Shown piece by piece: positions 1 through 9,608 of a DNA stretch of 64,000 nucleotides. The first letter of the stretch is position 1, and each line of letters starts with the position of its first letter. The notes under the pieces were generated by a model. That model did not search any database. It worked only from the letters and a program-made list of their open reading frames with translations, and had not been told where the DNA came from. Source of the DNA: Paraburkholderia sp. D15 (GTDB lineage: Bacteria > Pseudomonadota > Gammaproteobacteria > Burkholderiales > Burkholderiaceae); assembly GCF_029910215.1 (NCBI RefSeq), contig NZ_CP110395.1, forward strand, positions 1,054,001-1,118,000. Reading direction: 5' to 3'. The translations under genes and the position numbers were made by a program.

Positions 1-284
1 GCGGCGTTCCCGCTCGACGCGGCCTTCACGGCCTTCACGGCTTTCTCGGCCTTCGCGGCTTTCACCGGTTTGTCCGCCTTCGCGGCGGTGGACGTTTTAG
101 CGGATTTGCCGGCCTTGGCCACATTGGCGGCCTGAGCGGCGCGCGGTGTTTTAGTCGCGCGTGTGGCCGGTGCCGACGCGGCGGCGTCGGCGGAAACGAT
201 GGGCGCAGCGGCGGTGTCGGCCGTGCTGGCGGTGGGCGATGCAGTGTTGCGGCGGGCAGGGCGCGCCGATCCGGAAGACGTCAC
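1..284 (-). CDS. ppc: Phosphoenolpyruvate carboxylase, N-terminal part (cut by window edge)
   Basis: A minus-strand frame opens at a GTG (282-284) with the ribosome site GAGGAAA just upstream and stays open to base 1, so only about 94 residues are visible. They form a low-complexity tail rich in Ala, Lys, Ser and Thr, beginning MTSSGSARPARRNTASPT. Burkholderia PEP carboxylases carry a similar basic Ala/Ser-rich extension before the catalytic fold, and ppc lies divergent from hemC in this lineage. The enzyme adds bicarbonate to phosphoenolpyruvate to make oxaloacetate in the cytoplasm. No catalytic residue is inside the window, so the name rests on the N-terminal resemblance and gene order. 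A histone H1-like protein is the main alternative. Confidence 0.6.
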   Translation of the reverse strand, partial: MTSSGSARPARRNTASPTASTADTAAAPIVSADAAASAPATRATKTPRAAQAANVAKAGKSAKTSTAAKADKPVKAAKAEKAVKAVKAASSGNA

Positions 285-734
285 GATAGGTTTCCTCAGG
301 GAAGCCGGGTCTGTTAAGTGATGAACTGCTACTGCGGAACTGAACTACGAACTGCAAGATAAACAGCACTGACTGTGTCGCAGATGGAGAGCGAAACGAC
401 GACGGCGCTGCTGTGCCACTGCGCTGTCATGTCGCATGCTTCTGAGCGTCGAAGAGCCGGGACGCCGGTGAGGGTAGCCGGGCGTCGGGCTCGCGCTGCA
501 CGCCGGCCGGGTTGGCCGCGCGTCCAGGTTGCGCCGCATTGCATCATCCCGCATGCCGGGCAGCGGTGCGCGAACGACCGTGCGTGACAACCTGGGATGG
601 GGCAGGCGCGCGCCGCGCGAGGCCTGTCTCCTCCATCGATACCACGCCCGCACGGCGGCTGGCCGTGCCTTGAGACATAAGGGCGCGTGCTAACATTGTT
701 TGTTATGACATCCCGACATTCGATCAGCAAGCTA
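285..734. other. ppc–hemC divergent intergenic region
   Basis: This is about 450 bases between two divergent genes. No convincing gene is seen in it. A possible sigma-70 promoter for hemC is TTGAGA (670-675) and TAACAT (691-696), but the 15-base spacer is short, so it is weak. Confidence 0.4.
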
Positions 735-1823
735 ATGAACACCGAGACGTTTTCTACGCCACCCCACACGCTTGTGATTGCGTCGCGAGAGAGCCGCCTG
801 GCCATGTGGCAGGCAGAGCATGTGCGATGTGCGCTGCACAAATTATATCCATCTTGTGACGTAAAAATCCTCGGAATGACGACACGCGGCGATCAAATTC
901 TCGATCGCACGTTATCGAAGGTCGGCGGCAAGGGTCTGTTCGTCAAGGAACTGGAAGCCGCGCTCGCCGATGGCCGCGCCGACCTCGCCGTCCACTCGCT
1001 GAAAGATGTGCCGATGACCCTGCCCGAGGGCTTCGCGTTGTCGACCATCATGGAACGCGAAGACCCGCGCGACGCGCTGGTCTCCAATCAGTACGAATCG
1101 CTCGCCGCGCTGCCGGCCGGCGCGGTGGTGGGCACCTCGAGCCTGCGCCGCGAGGCGATGCTGCGCGTGCGCTATCCGCATCTCGAAGTGCGGCCGTTGC
1201 GCGGCAATCTGGACACGCGTCTGGCCAAGCTCGATCGCGGCGACTACGCGGCGATCATTCTGGCCGCGGCCGGGTTGAAGCGCCTGGGATTGGGCGAGCG
1301 CATCCGCGCATTGCTCGATCCGGAAGACAGTTTGCCGGCAGCGGGCCAGGGCGCGCTCGGCATCGAGATTCGCGCGGATCGCGCGGACCTCGCCGCGTGG
1401 CTCGCGCCGTTGCATCACGAACACACGGCGGCGGCCGTCGAAGCCGAACGCATGGTGTCGCGCATGTTGGGCGGCAGTTGCGAGGTGCCGCTCGCCGCCT
1501 ACGCGACCTGGCGTGACGGCGCGTTGCATCTGCGCGGCATCGTCGCCACGCCCGATGGCAAGCGCGTGCTGAGCGCGCAGGCGTCGGCGCCGGCGCCGAG
1601 CGTCGAACGCGCGGTCGCGCTCGGCCAGCAGGTGGCCAGCGCACTCGAACAGCAGGGCGCGATGGAGATCGTGCGGGCGCTCAGCACGGCCAGCGGTCCG
1701 GCCGCTGGGTCGGCCGCGGCCAGCGCCGCGTCCCCCGCGTCCCACGTGTCCCCCGCGTCCGGTGATCAGGCAGCCGGCAGCACCACTGACGACGCCGCCC
1801 GCCACGCGTCGAGCGGCGACTGA
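735..1823 (+). CDS. hemC: Hydroxymethylbilane synthase (porphobilinogen deaminase)
   Basis: Joins four porphobilinogen molecules into hydroxymethylbilane, the third common step of heme synthesis in the cytoplasm. The 362-residue protein has the family landmarks: [17 protein letters not shown] near the N-terminus, HSLKDVP with the catalytic Asp91, [15 protein letters not shown], and [11 protein letters not shown] with Cys249, the attachment site of the dipyrromethane cofactor. The ATG at 735 puts the conserved core about 13 residues in; in-frame ATGs at 687 and 705 would add non-conserved residues. The last 40 or so residues are an Ala/Ser-rich tail beyond the usual family end. Its TGA overlaps the ATG of hemDX by one base, so the two are probably translationally coupled. 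Confidence 0.96.
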   Translation: MNTETFSTPPHTLVIASRESRLAMWQAEHVRCALHKLYPSCDVKILGMTTRGDQILDRTLSKVGGKGLFVKELEAALADGRADLAVHSLKDVPMTLPEGFALSTIMEREDPRDALVSNQYESLAALPAGAVVGTSSLRREAMLRVRYPHLEVRPLRGNLDTRLAKLDRGDYAAIILAAAGLKRLGLGERIRALLDPEDSLPAAGQGALGIEIRADRADLAAWLAPLHHEHTAAAVEAERMVSRMLGGSCEVPLAAYATWRDGALHLRGIVATPDGKRVLSAQASAPAPSVERAVALGQQVASALEQQGAMEIVRALSTASGPAAGSAAASAASPASHVSPASGDQAAGSTTDDAARHASSGD

Positions 1824-3841
1824 TGACGGCCGATCTCTCCGGCAACCTCTCCGCTAGCGCCGGTCCGGCGGCGTTCACCGTGGTGGTGACGCGACCGGCC
1901 GGTCAGTCGGCCGAACTGTTCGCGCGGCTCGCCGAAGCCGGCATCGCCACGCTCGAATTTCCGCTGATCGACATCGCGCCGGTACTCGACGCCGAGCCGT
2001 TGCGCGCCGCGCTCGCTTCGCTCGAACGTTACGCGCTGGTCGTGTTCGTGTCGCCCAACGCGATCGATCAGGCGTTCGCGCAGAGCGGCGCGATCTGGCC
2101 GCACGCGTTGCCGATCGGCGTGGTGGGGCCGGGCAGCGTGAAGGCGCTCGCCCGCCACGGCGTCGCGGCACCGGCCTATACGGTGATCAGCCCGCCGTCC
2201 GGTAGCGACGAAGACACCGCGCGCTTCGATTCCGAGGGGCTGTTCGCGGCGCTCGAAGGCGCGCTCGGCGAGACCAGCTTCGAGGGCAAGCGCGTGCTGA
2301 TCGTACGCGGCGACGGCGGCCGAGAATGGCTCGCCGAGCGTCTGCGCGAAGCCGGCGCCGAGGTCGAGACGGTCGCGGCCTACCGGCGTCTCGTGCCGGA
2401 GCCGTCCATCGGCGGCTGGGCGCGCGTGCACGAGCTGCTCGCCGGTCAACCGCATGCATGGCTGCTGACCAGTTCCGAAGGCGTGCGCAATCTGCACGAA
2501 CTCGCGCAGGAGCATCTGACCGCCGGCGAGATCGCCGCGCTCAAGCGCGCGACGCTCGTCACGCCGCATCCGCGTATCGCGCAGACCGCGCGGGCATTGG
2601 CTTTTGATAGCATTACGGTGTCCGGCGCGGGCGACGAGCGGATTGCCCGCGCGCTGCTTGCCGCCGTGCCGACCGTCGCTCAACCGGTATCGTCCAATCC
2701 GGCTCATTCACCGGCTAAATCACGCATGACAGACACGACCGCTTCCACGAACGCCTCACCTCAGCCGGCCGCGACCCATCCGTTGCCGCCGAATCCCCCC
2801 TTCACGCCCTACGAAGCGCAGAAGCGCCGCAGCGCGAGCGGACCGCTGCTGTGGTTTGTCGTGGTGGTCATCGCCTGCGCCGCGGGCGTCGGCGGCTTCG
2901 CGCTCAATCGCAAGGTGGACCGCGCGGCGCAGCAGATCGCGCAGCGTCAGCAGGCGAACGACGCGCAGACCGGCGATCTGCGCGTGAAGACCGAGCAGGC
3001 GCTGGCCACGGTGCATCAGTCGGATGCGCAGGTCGCGCAACTGGAAGGCAAGCTCGCCGACGCGCAAACCGCGCAGCAGGCGTTGCAACAGCAGTACACC
3101 GACCTCGCACGCAATCGCGACGACTGGACCTTCGCCGAAGTCGGGCAGATGCTGTCGGCGGCGAGCCAGCAGTTGCAGCTCACCGGCAACACCCAGCTCG
3201 CGCTGTTCGCGCTGCAAAGCGCCGATACGCGTCTGGCCGCATCGGACAGCCCGCAGGCCGTCACGGTGCGCAAGGCGATCGCGCAGGACATCGACAAACT
3301 GAAGGCCGCGCCGTCCACGGATCTGACCGGCCTCGCGATCAAGCTCGACAACGCGATCGACCAGATCGACAACCTGCCGCTGTCCGGCGAGGCGCCGATC
3401 GCGCACGCCACGCCGAAGGCCGCGACGTGGTCCGACACCGCCAAGGTGGCCGCGGCCACCGGCGAGCCGCGCTGGAAAGTGTGGTGGCACGAAGTGACGA
3501 GCGGCATCGGGCAGCAGTTGACGAGCCTCGTGCAGGTGCGTCGCATCGACAACGCGGATGCGATGCTGGTCACGCCGGATCAAGGCTACTTCGTGCGTGA
3601 GAACGTGAAGCTGCGTCTGCTGTCGGCGCGTCTCGCGCTGCTGTCGCGCAACCAGACCACGCTGAAGTCCGACCTGCAGGCCGCGCAAACGGCGCTGACG
3701 CGCTACTTCGACAATGCGTCGAAGAAGACGCAGACGGTCGAGGATCTGCTCAAGCAGGTGGATGCCGGTTCGGCCGCGGTCGAACTGCCGAATCTGAACA
3801 CGAGCCTGCAAGCCGTGAATCAATACCGGGGCCGAGGTTAA
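1823..3841 (+). CDS. hemDX: Fused uroporphyrinogen-III synthase (HemD) and HemX membrane protein
   Basis: One 672-residue frame joins two heme proteins. Residues about 10-290 are HemD (TRPAGQSAELFARL, FVSPNAIDQA, LLTSSEGVRNL), which closes and inverts the linear tetrapyrrole to uroporphyrinogen III. After a Pro/Ser/Thr linker, one membrane helix (about residues 344-366, LLWFVVVVIACAAGVGGFAL) leads into a long helical, Gln/Ala-rich HemX domain in the periplasm. HemX was once annotated as a uroporphyrinogen methyltransferase but lacks that fold; it is probably a scaffold. An in-frame ATG at 2726 (codon 302) lies exactly at the junction and could give separate HemX, although no good ribosome site precedes it. 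The gene sits between hemC (1-base overlap) and hemY (2-base gap), so all three form one operon. Confidence 0.93.
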   Translation: MTADLSGNLSASAGPAAFTVVVTRPAGQSAELFARLAEAGIATLEFPLIDIAPVLDAEPLRAALASLERYALVVFVSPNAIDQAFAQSGAIWPHALPIGVVGPGSVKALARHGVAAPAYTVISPPSGSDEDTARFDSEGLFAALEGALGETSFEGKRVLIVRGDGGREWLAERLREAGAEVETVAAYRRLVPEPSIGGWARVHELLAGQPHAWLLTSSEGVRNLHELAQEHLTAGEIAALKRATLVTPHPRIAQTARALAFDSITVSGAGDERIARALLAAVPTVAQPVSSNPAHSPAKSRMTDTTASTNASPQPAATHPLPPNPPFTPYEAQKRRSASGPLLWFVVVVIACAAGVGGFALNRKVDRAAQQIAQRQQANDAQTGDLRVKTEQALATVHQSDAQVAQLEGKLADAQTAQQALQQQYTDLARNRDDWTFAEVGQMLSAASQQLQLTGNTQLALFALQSADTRLAASDSPQAVTVRKAIAQDIDKLKAAPSTDLTGLAIKLDNAIDQIDNLPLSGEAPIAHATPKAATWSDTAKVAAATGEPRWKVWWHEVTSGIGQQLTSLVQVRRIDNADAMLVTPDQGYFVRENVKLRLLSARLALLSRNQTTLKSDLQAAQTALTRYFDNASKKTQTVEDLLKQVDAGSAAVELPNLNTSLQAVNQYRGRG

Positions 3842-3843
3842 AC

Positions 3844-5034
3844 ATGGCGATCCGGGGACTTCTATGGCTCGCGCTGCTGTTCGCCGTCGCGGTGGTACTC
3901 GCGGTGGTCGGACGTTTCGACATGGGTCAGGTGCTGTTGATCTATCCGCCGTACCGCGTCGACATTTCGTTGAATCTGTTCGTGGTCGGGCTGGTGGTGC
4001 TGTTCATCCTGCTGTACGCGCTGCTGCGTATCTTGCGCAACATCTGGCGCATGCCGCAGCGGGTGGCCGCGTACCGCGCGCGCTCGCGCGTCGCGAAGGC
4101 GCATGCGGCGCTGCGCGACGCGATCGGCAATCTGTACGCAGGGCGTTTCTCGCGCGCCGAGAAGGCCGCCAAGGATGCGCTCGCGAACGGCGACAACAAG
4201 GGCGCGGCCGGTTTGATCGCGGCCACCGCGGCGCACCGCATGCACGAATATGCGCGGCGCGACGAATGGCTCGCGCAGATCGACGGCGCCGACTGGCTGG
4301 ATGCGCGTCTGATGGCCACCGCCGACATGCGCGCCGACGGCCGCGACGCGGACGGCGCATTGACCGCGCTGACCGAGATGCAGTCGCAGGGCGCGCGGCG
4401 CATTCACGCGCAGCAGATCATGTTGCGCGCGCAACAGCAATTGAAGAACTGGGCCGAGGTGCTCAAGCTCGTCAAGACGCTGGAAAAACGCGAGGCGATC
4501 CATCCGGCGGTGGCGGTGCGTCTGCGGCAACTGGCGGCGGAAAACCTGCTGCGCGATCGCCGTCACAATGCCGATGCGTTGCTGGAACTGTGGAGTTCGC
4601 TGTCGGCCACCGAGCGGCATTCGCCGCGTCTGGCCGATCTCGCCGCCGAACTGCTGGTCGCGCTGAACCGTCCGCAGGACGCGCGCAAGATCGTCGAGGA
4701 AGCGCTCGCGCAGAACTGGGACGCGCGTTTGTTGCGCCGCTATCCGGACACCACCGCGGGCGATGCGTTGCCGCTGATCCAGAAGGCCGAGGCATGGCAG
4801 AAGGATCGGCCGGAAGACGCGGACCTGATGTTCGCGCTGGGTCGTCTGTGCCTGCATCAGCAGTTGTGGGGCAAGGCGCAGTCGTTCCTCGAACGCGCGT
4901 TGAAGCTTGCCGACAACGAGACGCTGAAGATCCGCTCGCATCGTGCGCTGGCCCGTCTGCACGAACAGCTCGGCGATACCGACAAGGCGAGCCAGCACTA
5001 TCGCGAGAGTGCGTTGGCGATGAATATCGTTTGA
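3844..5034 (+). CDS. hemY: HemY, inner-membrane TPR protein of heme synthesis operon
   Basis: A 396-residue protein with two N-terminal membrane helices (about residues 4-24 and 42-63) and a long cytoplasmic or periplasmic helical domain with TPR-like repeats, for example ALGRLCLHQQLWGKAQSFLE and the next LARLHEQLGDTDKASQHY. This is the proteobacterial HemY family, not the protoporphyrinogen oxidase of the same name in Bacillus. It is thought to help organise late heme synthesis; no enzyme activity is visible. It is the last gene of hemC–hemDX–hemY, two bases after hemDX, and a strong terminator follows 50 bases later. Confidence 0.93.
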   Translation: MAIRGLLWLALLFAVAVVLAVVGRFDMGQVLLIYPPYRVDISLNLFVVGLVVLFILLYALLRILRNIWRMPQRVAAYRARSRVAKAHAALRDAIGNLYAGRFSRAEKAAKDALANGDNKGAAGLIAATAAHRMHEYARRDEWLAQIDGADWLDARLMATADMRADGRDADGALTALTEMQSQGARRIHAQQIMLRAQQQLKNWAEVLKLVKTLEKREAIHPAVAVRLRQLAAENLLRDRRHNADALLELWSSLSATERHSPRLADLAAELLVALNRPQDARKIVEEALAQNWDARLLRRYPDTTAGDALPLIQKAEAWQKDRPEDADLMFALGRLCLHQQLWGKAQSFLERALKLADNETLKIRSHRALARLHEQLGDTDKASQHYRESALAMNIV

Positions 5035-5083
5035 TGGACGGTTCAAGCGCCGGGCGAGTGACCTCGGTGCGGAGACGGAAAAC

Positions 5084-5117
5084 AAAAAACCCGGCGTGCG
5101 CAACGCCGGGTTTTTTT
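5084..5117. terminator. Bidirectional Rho-independent terminator after hemY
   Basis: Stem CCCGGCGT (5090-5097) pairs with ACGCCGGG (5103-5110) around a 5-base loop. It is followed by seven T and preceded by an A run, so it can stop both the heme operon and the facing MFS operon. Confidence 0.9.
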
Positions 5118-5163
5118 ATTGGGGCTTTGTTCAAGCGCGATTCTAGTTCACCCGATCAACCCA

Positions 5164-6483
5164 TCACCGGTTCACCAGCTTCGCCGGCACGCTCACCGCC
5201 AGCAATCCGCCCAGCACCATGAAGGCCGCCAGCATGTACATGCCGGAATCGTTCGCGGCGGTCGCCTGCTTGAGCCAGCCCACCGCATACGGACTCAGAA
5301 AGCCCGCCAGATTGCCGATCGAGTTGATCAGCGCGATGCCGGCCGCCGCGCCCGTGCCGGCGAGAATCGCCGTCGGTAGACTCCAGAACAGCGGCAAGGT
5401 GGTCAGAATGCCCATGGTCGCGAGCGTGAGCGCGGTCATCGCGAGCACCGTGTTGTGCGCCCACACCACCGACAGCACCAGCCCGACCGCGCCGGCGAAA
5501 GCGGGCAGGGCGATATGCCAGCGCCGCTCGCGCGTGCGGTCCGCGCTGCGCGACACGAAGACCATCGCCACCACGGCGGCCGCGAACGGAATCGCGGAGA
5601 GCAGGCCGATCATGAACGCATCCGTGACGCCGGTCGCCTTGATGATGGTCGGCAGCCAGAAGCTCACGCCGTAGAGGCCCATCACGAACGAGAAGTACAC
5701 GAGGCTCAGCATCAGCACACGGCCGCTCGTCAGCACCTCGCGGATCGGCATGTCGTGCTTGATCGCTTCCTCGGCGGACACGTGGCTTTCGAGCAGGCGC
5801 TGTTCTTCCGCCGTCAGCCATTTAGCGTTCGCGATCCGGTCGTCCAGCAGCACGAACACGAGGATGCCGACGATCACCGACGGAATCCCCTCGAGCAGAA
5901 ACAGCCACTGCCAGCCGTGCCAGCCGTTCGCGCCGTTGAAGCTCTTCAGGATGTAGCCCGACACCGGCCCGCCGATCACGCCCGACAGCGCGATCGCCGT
6001 CATGAACCAGGTGGTCATGCGGCCGCGCCGGTGCGCCGGATACCAATACGTGAGGTACAGGATGATGCCGGGGAAGAAGCCCGCCTCGGCGAGACCGAGC
6101 AGGAAGCGCATCACGTAGAACATGGTCGGCGTGGTGACGAACATGGTCAGCATCGAGATGATGCCCCACGACACCATGATCCGCGCGATCCACACGCGTG
6201 CGCCGACCTTGTGCAGGATCACGTTGCTCGGCACTTCGAAGATGAAATAGCCGACGAAGAAAATCCCCGCGCCGAAGCCGTAGACGGCGTCGCTCAGACC
6301 GAGGTCGCTGGTCATCTGCAGCTTCGCGAAGCCGACGTTGACGCGGTCCAGATAGGCGACCACGTAGCAGAGCATCAGAAGCGGCGCGAGCCGCCACGTG
6401 ACCTTGCGATAGGTGGCCTCCTCGAAGGTGGAGGGTGGCGCCCCCGCGCCGGGATGGTGGAGCGGATTTGCAGGACTAGCCAT
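5164..6483 (-). CDS. MFS transporter, anion:cation symporter (ACS/phthalate permease-like) family
   Basis: A 439-residue inner-membrane carrier with about 12 helices. The N-terminal segment with CYVVAYLDRVNVGFAKLQM and the later RFLLGLAEAGFFPGIILYLTYWY and RRGRMTTWFM loops are hallmarks of the ACS family, which takes up organic anions such as tartrate, glucarate or phthalate together with protons. Start ATG has GAGGAGA at good spacing. It is the last gene of a minus-strand set with an aldehyde dehydrogenase and an SDR 120 and 910 bases upstream, so it probably imports the acid or alcohol substrate of those enzymes. The exact substrate cannot be read from the sequence. Confidence 0.9.
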   Translation of the reverse strand: MASPANPLHHPGAGAPPSTFEEATYRKVTWRLAPLLMLCYVVAYLDRVNVGFAKLQMTSDLGLSDAVYGFGAGIFFVGYFIFEVPSNVILHKVGARVWIARIMVSWGIISMLTMFVTTPTMFYVMRFLLGLAEAGFFPGIILYLTYWYPAHRRGRMTTWFMTAIALSGVIGGPVSGYILKSFNGANGWHGWQWLFLLEGIPSVIVGILVFVLLDDRIANAKWLTAEEQRLLESHVSAEEAIKHDMPIREVLTSGRVLMLSLVYFSFVMGLYGVSFWLPTIIKATGVTDAFMIGLLSAIPFAAAVVAMVFVSRSADRTRERRWHIALPAFAGAVGLVLSVVWAHNTVLAMTALTLATMGILTTLPLFWSLPTAILAGTGAAAGIALINSIGNLAGFLSPYAVGWLKQATAANDSGMYMLAAFMVLGGLLAVSVPAKLVNR

Positions 6484-6606
6484 GGTGTCTCCTCTTTTCT
6501 TGTGGAATGGAAGTACCGCCGTCGATCGATTCTAGCCGCGCCCGGTGCCCCGTATCGCATGACGCACGGGTACCGGGGGAAAACACTGACGGCCAGGCCG
6601 GCGTTG

Positions 6607-7365
6607 CTACACGCAGCGTCCGCCGTCCACTTCCAGGCACACCCCGGTGATGAACTCCGCCTCGTCCGAGGCGAGATACAGCGCGGCGTTGGCGATGTCC
6701 TGCGGCGTCGAGAAGCGCCCGAGCGGAATGCCCGCGAGAAAGCGCTGCCGGTTCGCGGGCGTGTCCTCGACGCCCATGAACTCCGACAGCAGCGCCGTTT
6801 CGCCGATCACCGGATTCACGCAGTTCACGCGAATCCGCTCCGGCCCGAGCTCGACCGCCAGCGACTTGCTGGCGATGATCACCGCGCCCTTGCTGCCGTT
6901 GTACCAGACGAGTCCCGGGCGCGGCCGCACGCCGGCCGTCGACGCGATATTGATGAACGCGCCGCCGCCCTGCTCGCGGAAATACGGCACGAACTCCTGC
7001 ACGCTCCAGTAGAGGCTCTTGACGTTGACCGCGTAGACGCGGTCGAACTCGGCCTCGGTGACGTCCATCACGGGCTTGTTGCGATGCGTGGTGCCCGCGT
7101 TGTTGACCACGATCTGCACGCTGCCGAAGTCGTCGAGCGCCGCTTCGCGCAGGCGCCGCCAGTCGTCGCGCAGCGCGACGTTGCCCGCCACCGCGATCGC
7201 CTTGCCGCCGGCCAGCGCGATGTCGCTTGCCACGCGTTCGGCGGCGGCGCCGTTCAGGTCGTTGACCACCACGTTCGCGCCTTCGCGCGCGAAGGTCTTC
7301 GCGATGCCTTCGCCGAAACCCGAGCCGCCACCCGTGACGATGGCCGTTTTACCTGTCAACCGCAT
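6607..7365 (-). CDS. Short-chain dehydrogenase/reductase (SDR), classical type
   Basis: A 252-residue NAD(P)-dependent oxidoreductase. The Rossmann glycine motif TGGGSGFG covers residues 11-18, NNAG covers 88-91, and the catalytic Ser142, Tyr155 and Lys159 (YNGSK) are all present. An acidic residue, Asp36 in VVVNDLN, at the end of strand beta-2 favours NAD over NADP. The C-terminal FITGVCLEVDGGRCV is the usual SDR end. Start ATG has GGAGA upstream. It lies 27 bases after the aldehyde dehydrogenase gene and before the MFS gene; an alcohol-to-aldehyde-to-acid route is the natural guess, but the substrate is unknown. Confidence 0.9.
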   Translation of the reverse strand: MRLTGKTAIVTGGGSGFGEGIAKTFAREGANVVVNDLNGAAAERVASDIALAGGKAIAVAGNVALRDDWRRLREAALDDFGSVQIVVNNAGTTHRNKPVMDVTEAEFDRVYAVNVKSLYWSVQEFVPYFREQGGGAFINIASTAGVRPRPGLVWYNGSKGAVIIASKSLAVELGPERIRVNCVNPVIGETALLSEFMGVEDTPANRQRFLAGIPLGRFSTPQDIANAALYLASDEAEFITGVCLEVDGGRCV

Positions 7366-7392
7366 GTTGTCTCCGTTGTTGTGGGTGAGTGC

Positions 7393-8832
7393 CTAACCGT
7401 GGCGGATCGCGATGGTTTTCAGCACGGTGAAACCGTACAGCGCCTCGAAGCCCTTCTCGCGGCCATGCCCCGAATGCTTGACGCCGCCGAACGGCAATTC
7501 CACGCCGCCGCCCGCGCCGTAGTTGTTGATGAACACCTGGCCGGAGCGCAGGCGTCGCGCGAGGCGCATCTGCCGCGCGCCGTCGCGGGTCCAGATGCCG
7601 GCCACGAGGCCGTACTGCGTGCCGTTGGCGAGCGCGAGCGCTTCGTCTTCGCCGGTGAAGGACATCGCGGCGAGCACCGGGCCGAACACTTCGTCGCGTG
7701 CGAGACGGTGGCCGGCGGGCACGTCGCGTAGCAGCGTGGGCGCCTGATAGAAGCCGCTTTCGGGCGCCTCGGCGATCACCTCGCCGTGCGCCGCCATCGG
7801 GATGCCGTCGTGCTGCGCGTCGGAGAGAAAGTCCCACACGCGCTGCTGCTGCTTCGCGTTGATCAGCGGTCCGCAGTCCAGATCGGCCTGCGACGGGCCG
7901 ACGCGCAGCGCGTGAAACGCGTGGCTCAGCCGGTCGAGCAGCGGCTCGTAAATGCTCCGCTCGATCAGCACGCGGCTGCCCGCCGAGCAGATCTGCCCGG
8001 CGTTCTGCACGATCGCCGACACCAGCACCGGCAACGCCGCGTCGAGGTCCGCGTCGGCGAAGACGATCTGCGGCGACTTGCCGCCGAGTTCGAGCGTGAC
8101 CGGCACATGGTTGTCGGCGGCGGCCTGGGCGACCGCCTTGCCGGTTTCCGGCGACCCGGTGAACGAGATGTGATCGATGCCGGGATGCGCGGCGAGCGCC
8201 GCGCCCGCTTCGTAACCGAAGCCCGTGACGATGTTCAGCGCGCCGGGCGGCAAGCCCGCCTCGGCCGCCAGTTCGGCGACGCGCAGCACGGACAGGCACG
8301 CATCCTCGGCCGGTTTGACCACGCAGGCGTTGCCGGCGGCGAGCGCCGCGCCGACGCTGCGGCCGAAGATCTGCATCGGGTAGTTCCACGGCACGATGTG
8401 GCCGGTGACGCCGTGCGGCTCGCGGATCGTCAGCACCGTGTAGCCGGATTGATAGGGCAGGGTCTCGCCGTGCAGCTTGTCGGCCGCGCCGGCGTAGAAC
8501 TCGAAGTAGCGGACGAGGGCGGCCGAATCGGCGCGGGCCTGCTTGAGCGGCTTGCCGGTGTCGCGCGCTTCGAGTTGGGCCAGTTCTTCCTGGCGGGCCG
8601 CGACCAGCATCGACAGCCGGTATAGCACGCGGCCGCGCTCGGCGGCGCTCGCCTCGCCCCATGCGCCTTCGAACGCGCCGCGGGCGGCGCGCACCGCGCT
8701 GTCGATATCCGCCGCGGTGCCGCGTGCGAGACGGGTGAACGGCTGCCCGTCGGATGGATCGAGCACGGCGATCGTCTCGCCGCCTGAGGCGGCGCACCAT
8801 TCGCCGCCGATGAAGTGTCGGGCTTCTTCCAT
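7393..8832 (-). CDS. NAD(P)-dependent aldehyde dehydrogenase
   Basis: A 479-residue member of the ALDH superfamily that oxidises an aldehyde to its acid in the cytoplasm. Active-site residues are visible: Asn150 (PWNYP), the base Glu248 (LELGGKSPQ) and nucleophile Cys282 (NAGQICSAGSR), plus FTGSPETGKA for the cofactor. The ATG at 8832 is preferred because AAGGAG lies 6 bases upstream; an earlier in-frame ATG at 8889 adds a non-family Cys-rich stretch. First gene of the ALDH–SDR–MFS operon. No regulator gene is adjacent, so its inducer is not evident. Confidence 0.93.
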   Translation of the reverse strand: MEEARHFIGGEWCAASGGETIAVLDPSDGQPFTRLARGTAADIDSAVRAARGAFEGAWGEASAAERGRVLYRLSMLVAARQEELAQLEARDTGKPLKQARADSAALVRYFEFYAGAADKLHGETLPYQSGYTVLTIREPHGVTGHIVPWNYPMQIFGRSVGAALAAGNACVVKPAEDACLSVLRVAELAAEAGLPPGALNIVTGFGYEAGAALAAHPGIDHISFTGSPETGKAVAQAAADNHVPVTLELGGKSPQIVFADADLDAALPVLVSAIVQNAGQICSAGSRVLIERSIYEPLLDRLSHAFHALRVGPSQADLDCGPLINAKQQQRVWDFLSDAQHDGIPMAAHGEVIAEAPESGFYQAPTLLRDVPAGHRLARDEVFGPVLAAMSFTGEDEALALANGTQYGLVAGIWTRDGARQMRLARRLRSGQVFINNYGAGGGVELPFGGVKHSGHGREKGFEALYGFTVLKTIAIRHG

Positions 8833-8956
8833 GCAGACTCCTTGAGGTGACATGCAGCGGCAGGGCGCCGTTTCGTTGCGATGCGGCAACGCGGTGGACG
8901 GCGGCGTCGAACGATTATCGCGCCGATCCTCGCGCAGGGGCGCTGGATCGATTGGC

Positions 8957-8962
8957 TATAAT
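8957..8962 (+). promoter_or_regulatory. Perfect -10 hexamer upstream of ppa
   Basis: TATAAT lies 71 bases before the ppa start codon in the 200-base gap between the divergent ALDH operon and ppa. No good -35 is seen at 17±1 bases, so promoter strength is uncertain. Confidence 0.5.
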
Positions 8963-9032
8963 GGCGCATTCCGCACTGTCCGGCCGCCGCGCCGCACGCC
9001 GTGTTTCGATTCCTTCCTGATCAGAGAGCGCC

Positions 9033-9560
9033 ATGAGCTTCAATCACGTCCCCGCAGGCAAAGACCTTCCGCACGATTTCAACGTCATCATCGAAATCCC
9101 GGCGCAAAGCGATCCGGTGAAATACGAGGCGGACAAGGATCTGGGTCTGCTCGTCGTCGACCGTTTCATCGGCACCAACATGCGTTATCCGGCGAACTAC
9201 GGTTTCATTCCGCAAACCCTGTCGGGCGACGGCGACCCGGTCGACGTGCTGGTGATCACGCCGTTCCCGCTGCTGGCCGGCTCGGTGGTGCGCGCCCGCG
9301 CGCTGGGCATGCTGCAAATGACCGACGAATCCGGCGTGGACGCGAAGCTGGTTGCCGTCGCGCACGACAAGATCTGCCCGATGACCGCCGACCTGAAGTC
9401 GATCGACGACGTCCCGGCGTACCTGAAGGACCAGATCAAGCACTTCTTCGAGCAATACAAGGCGCTCGAAAAGGGCAAGTGGGTGAAGGTCGAAGGCTGG
9501 GCGGGCATCGACGCCGCGCACAAGGAAATCACGGAAGGCGTGGCGAACTACAAGAAGTAA
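9033..9560 (+). CDS. ppa: Inorganic pyrophosphatase (family I)
   Basis: Hydrolyses pyrophosphate to two phosphates, pulling biosynthetic reactions forward. At 175 residues it has the usual length for the bacterial hexameric enzyme. The metal-binding signature DGDPVDV at residues 66-72 is intact, along with [14 protein letters not shown]-type helix ([14 protein letters not shown]) and KWVKVEGW. The gene stands alone with its own -10 element upstream and a Rho-independent terminator downstream, as expected for a highly expressed housekeeping gene. Confidence 0.97.
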   Translation: MSFNHVPAGKDLPHDFNVIIEIPAQSDPVKYEADKDLGLLVVDRFIGTNMRYPANYGFIPQTLSGDGDPVDVLVITPFPLLAGSVVRARALGMLQMTDESGVDAKLVAVAHDKICPMTADLKSIDDVPAYLKDQIKHFFEQYKALEKGKWVKVEGWAGIDAAHKEITEGVANYKK

Positions 9561-9608
9561 ATTCGCCGGCCACGGACCGGGGCTTGATGCCGCTGGTCCG
9601 CCGAAAAG

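Noticed and set aside
5455..7731. A 758-codon plus-strand open frame antisense to the MFS, SDR and ALDH genes
   Set aside because: It is rich in Arg, His and Ala with no family motif, and the three minus-strand genes it covers have intact catalytic motifs. Long antisense frames are common in GC-rich DNA.
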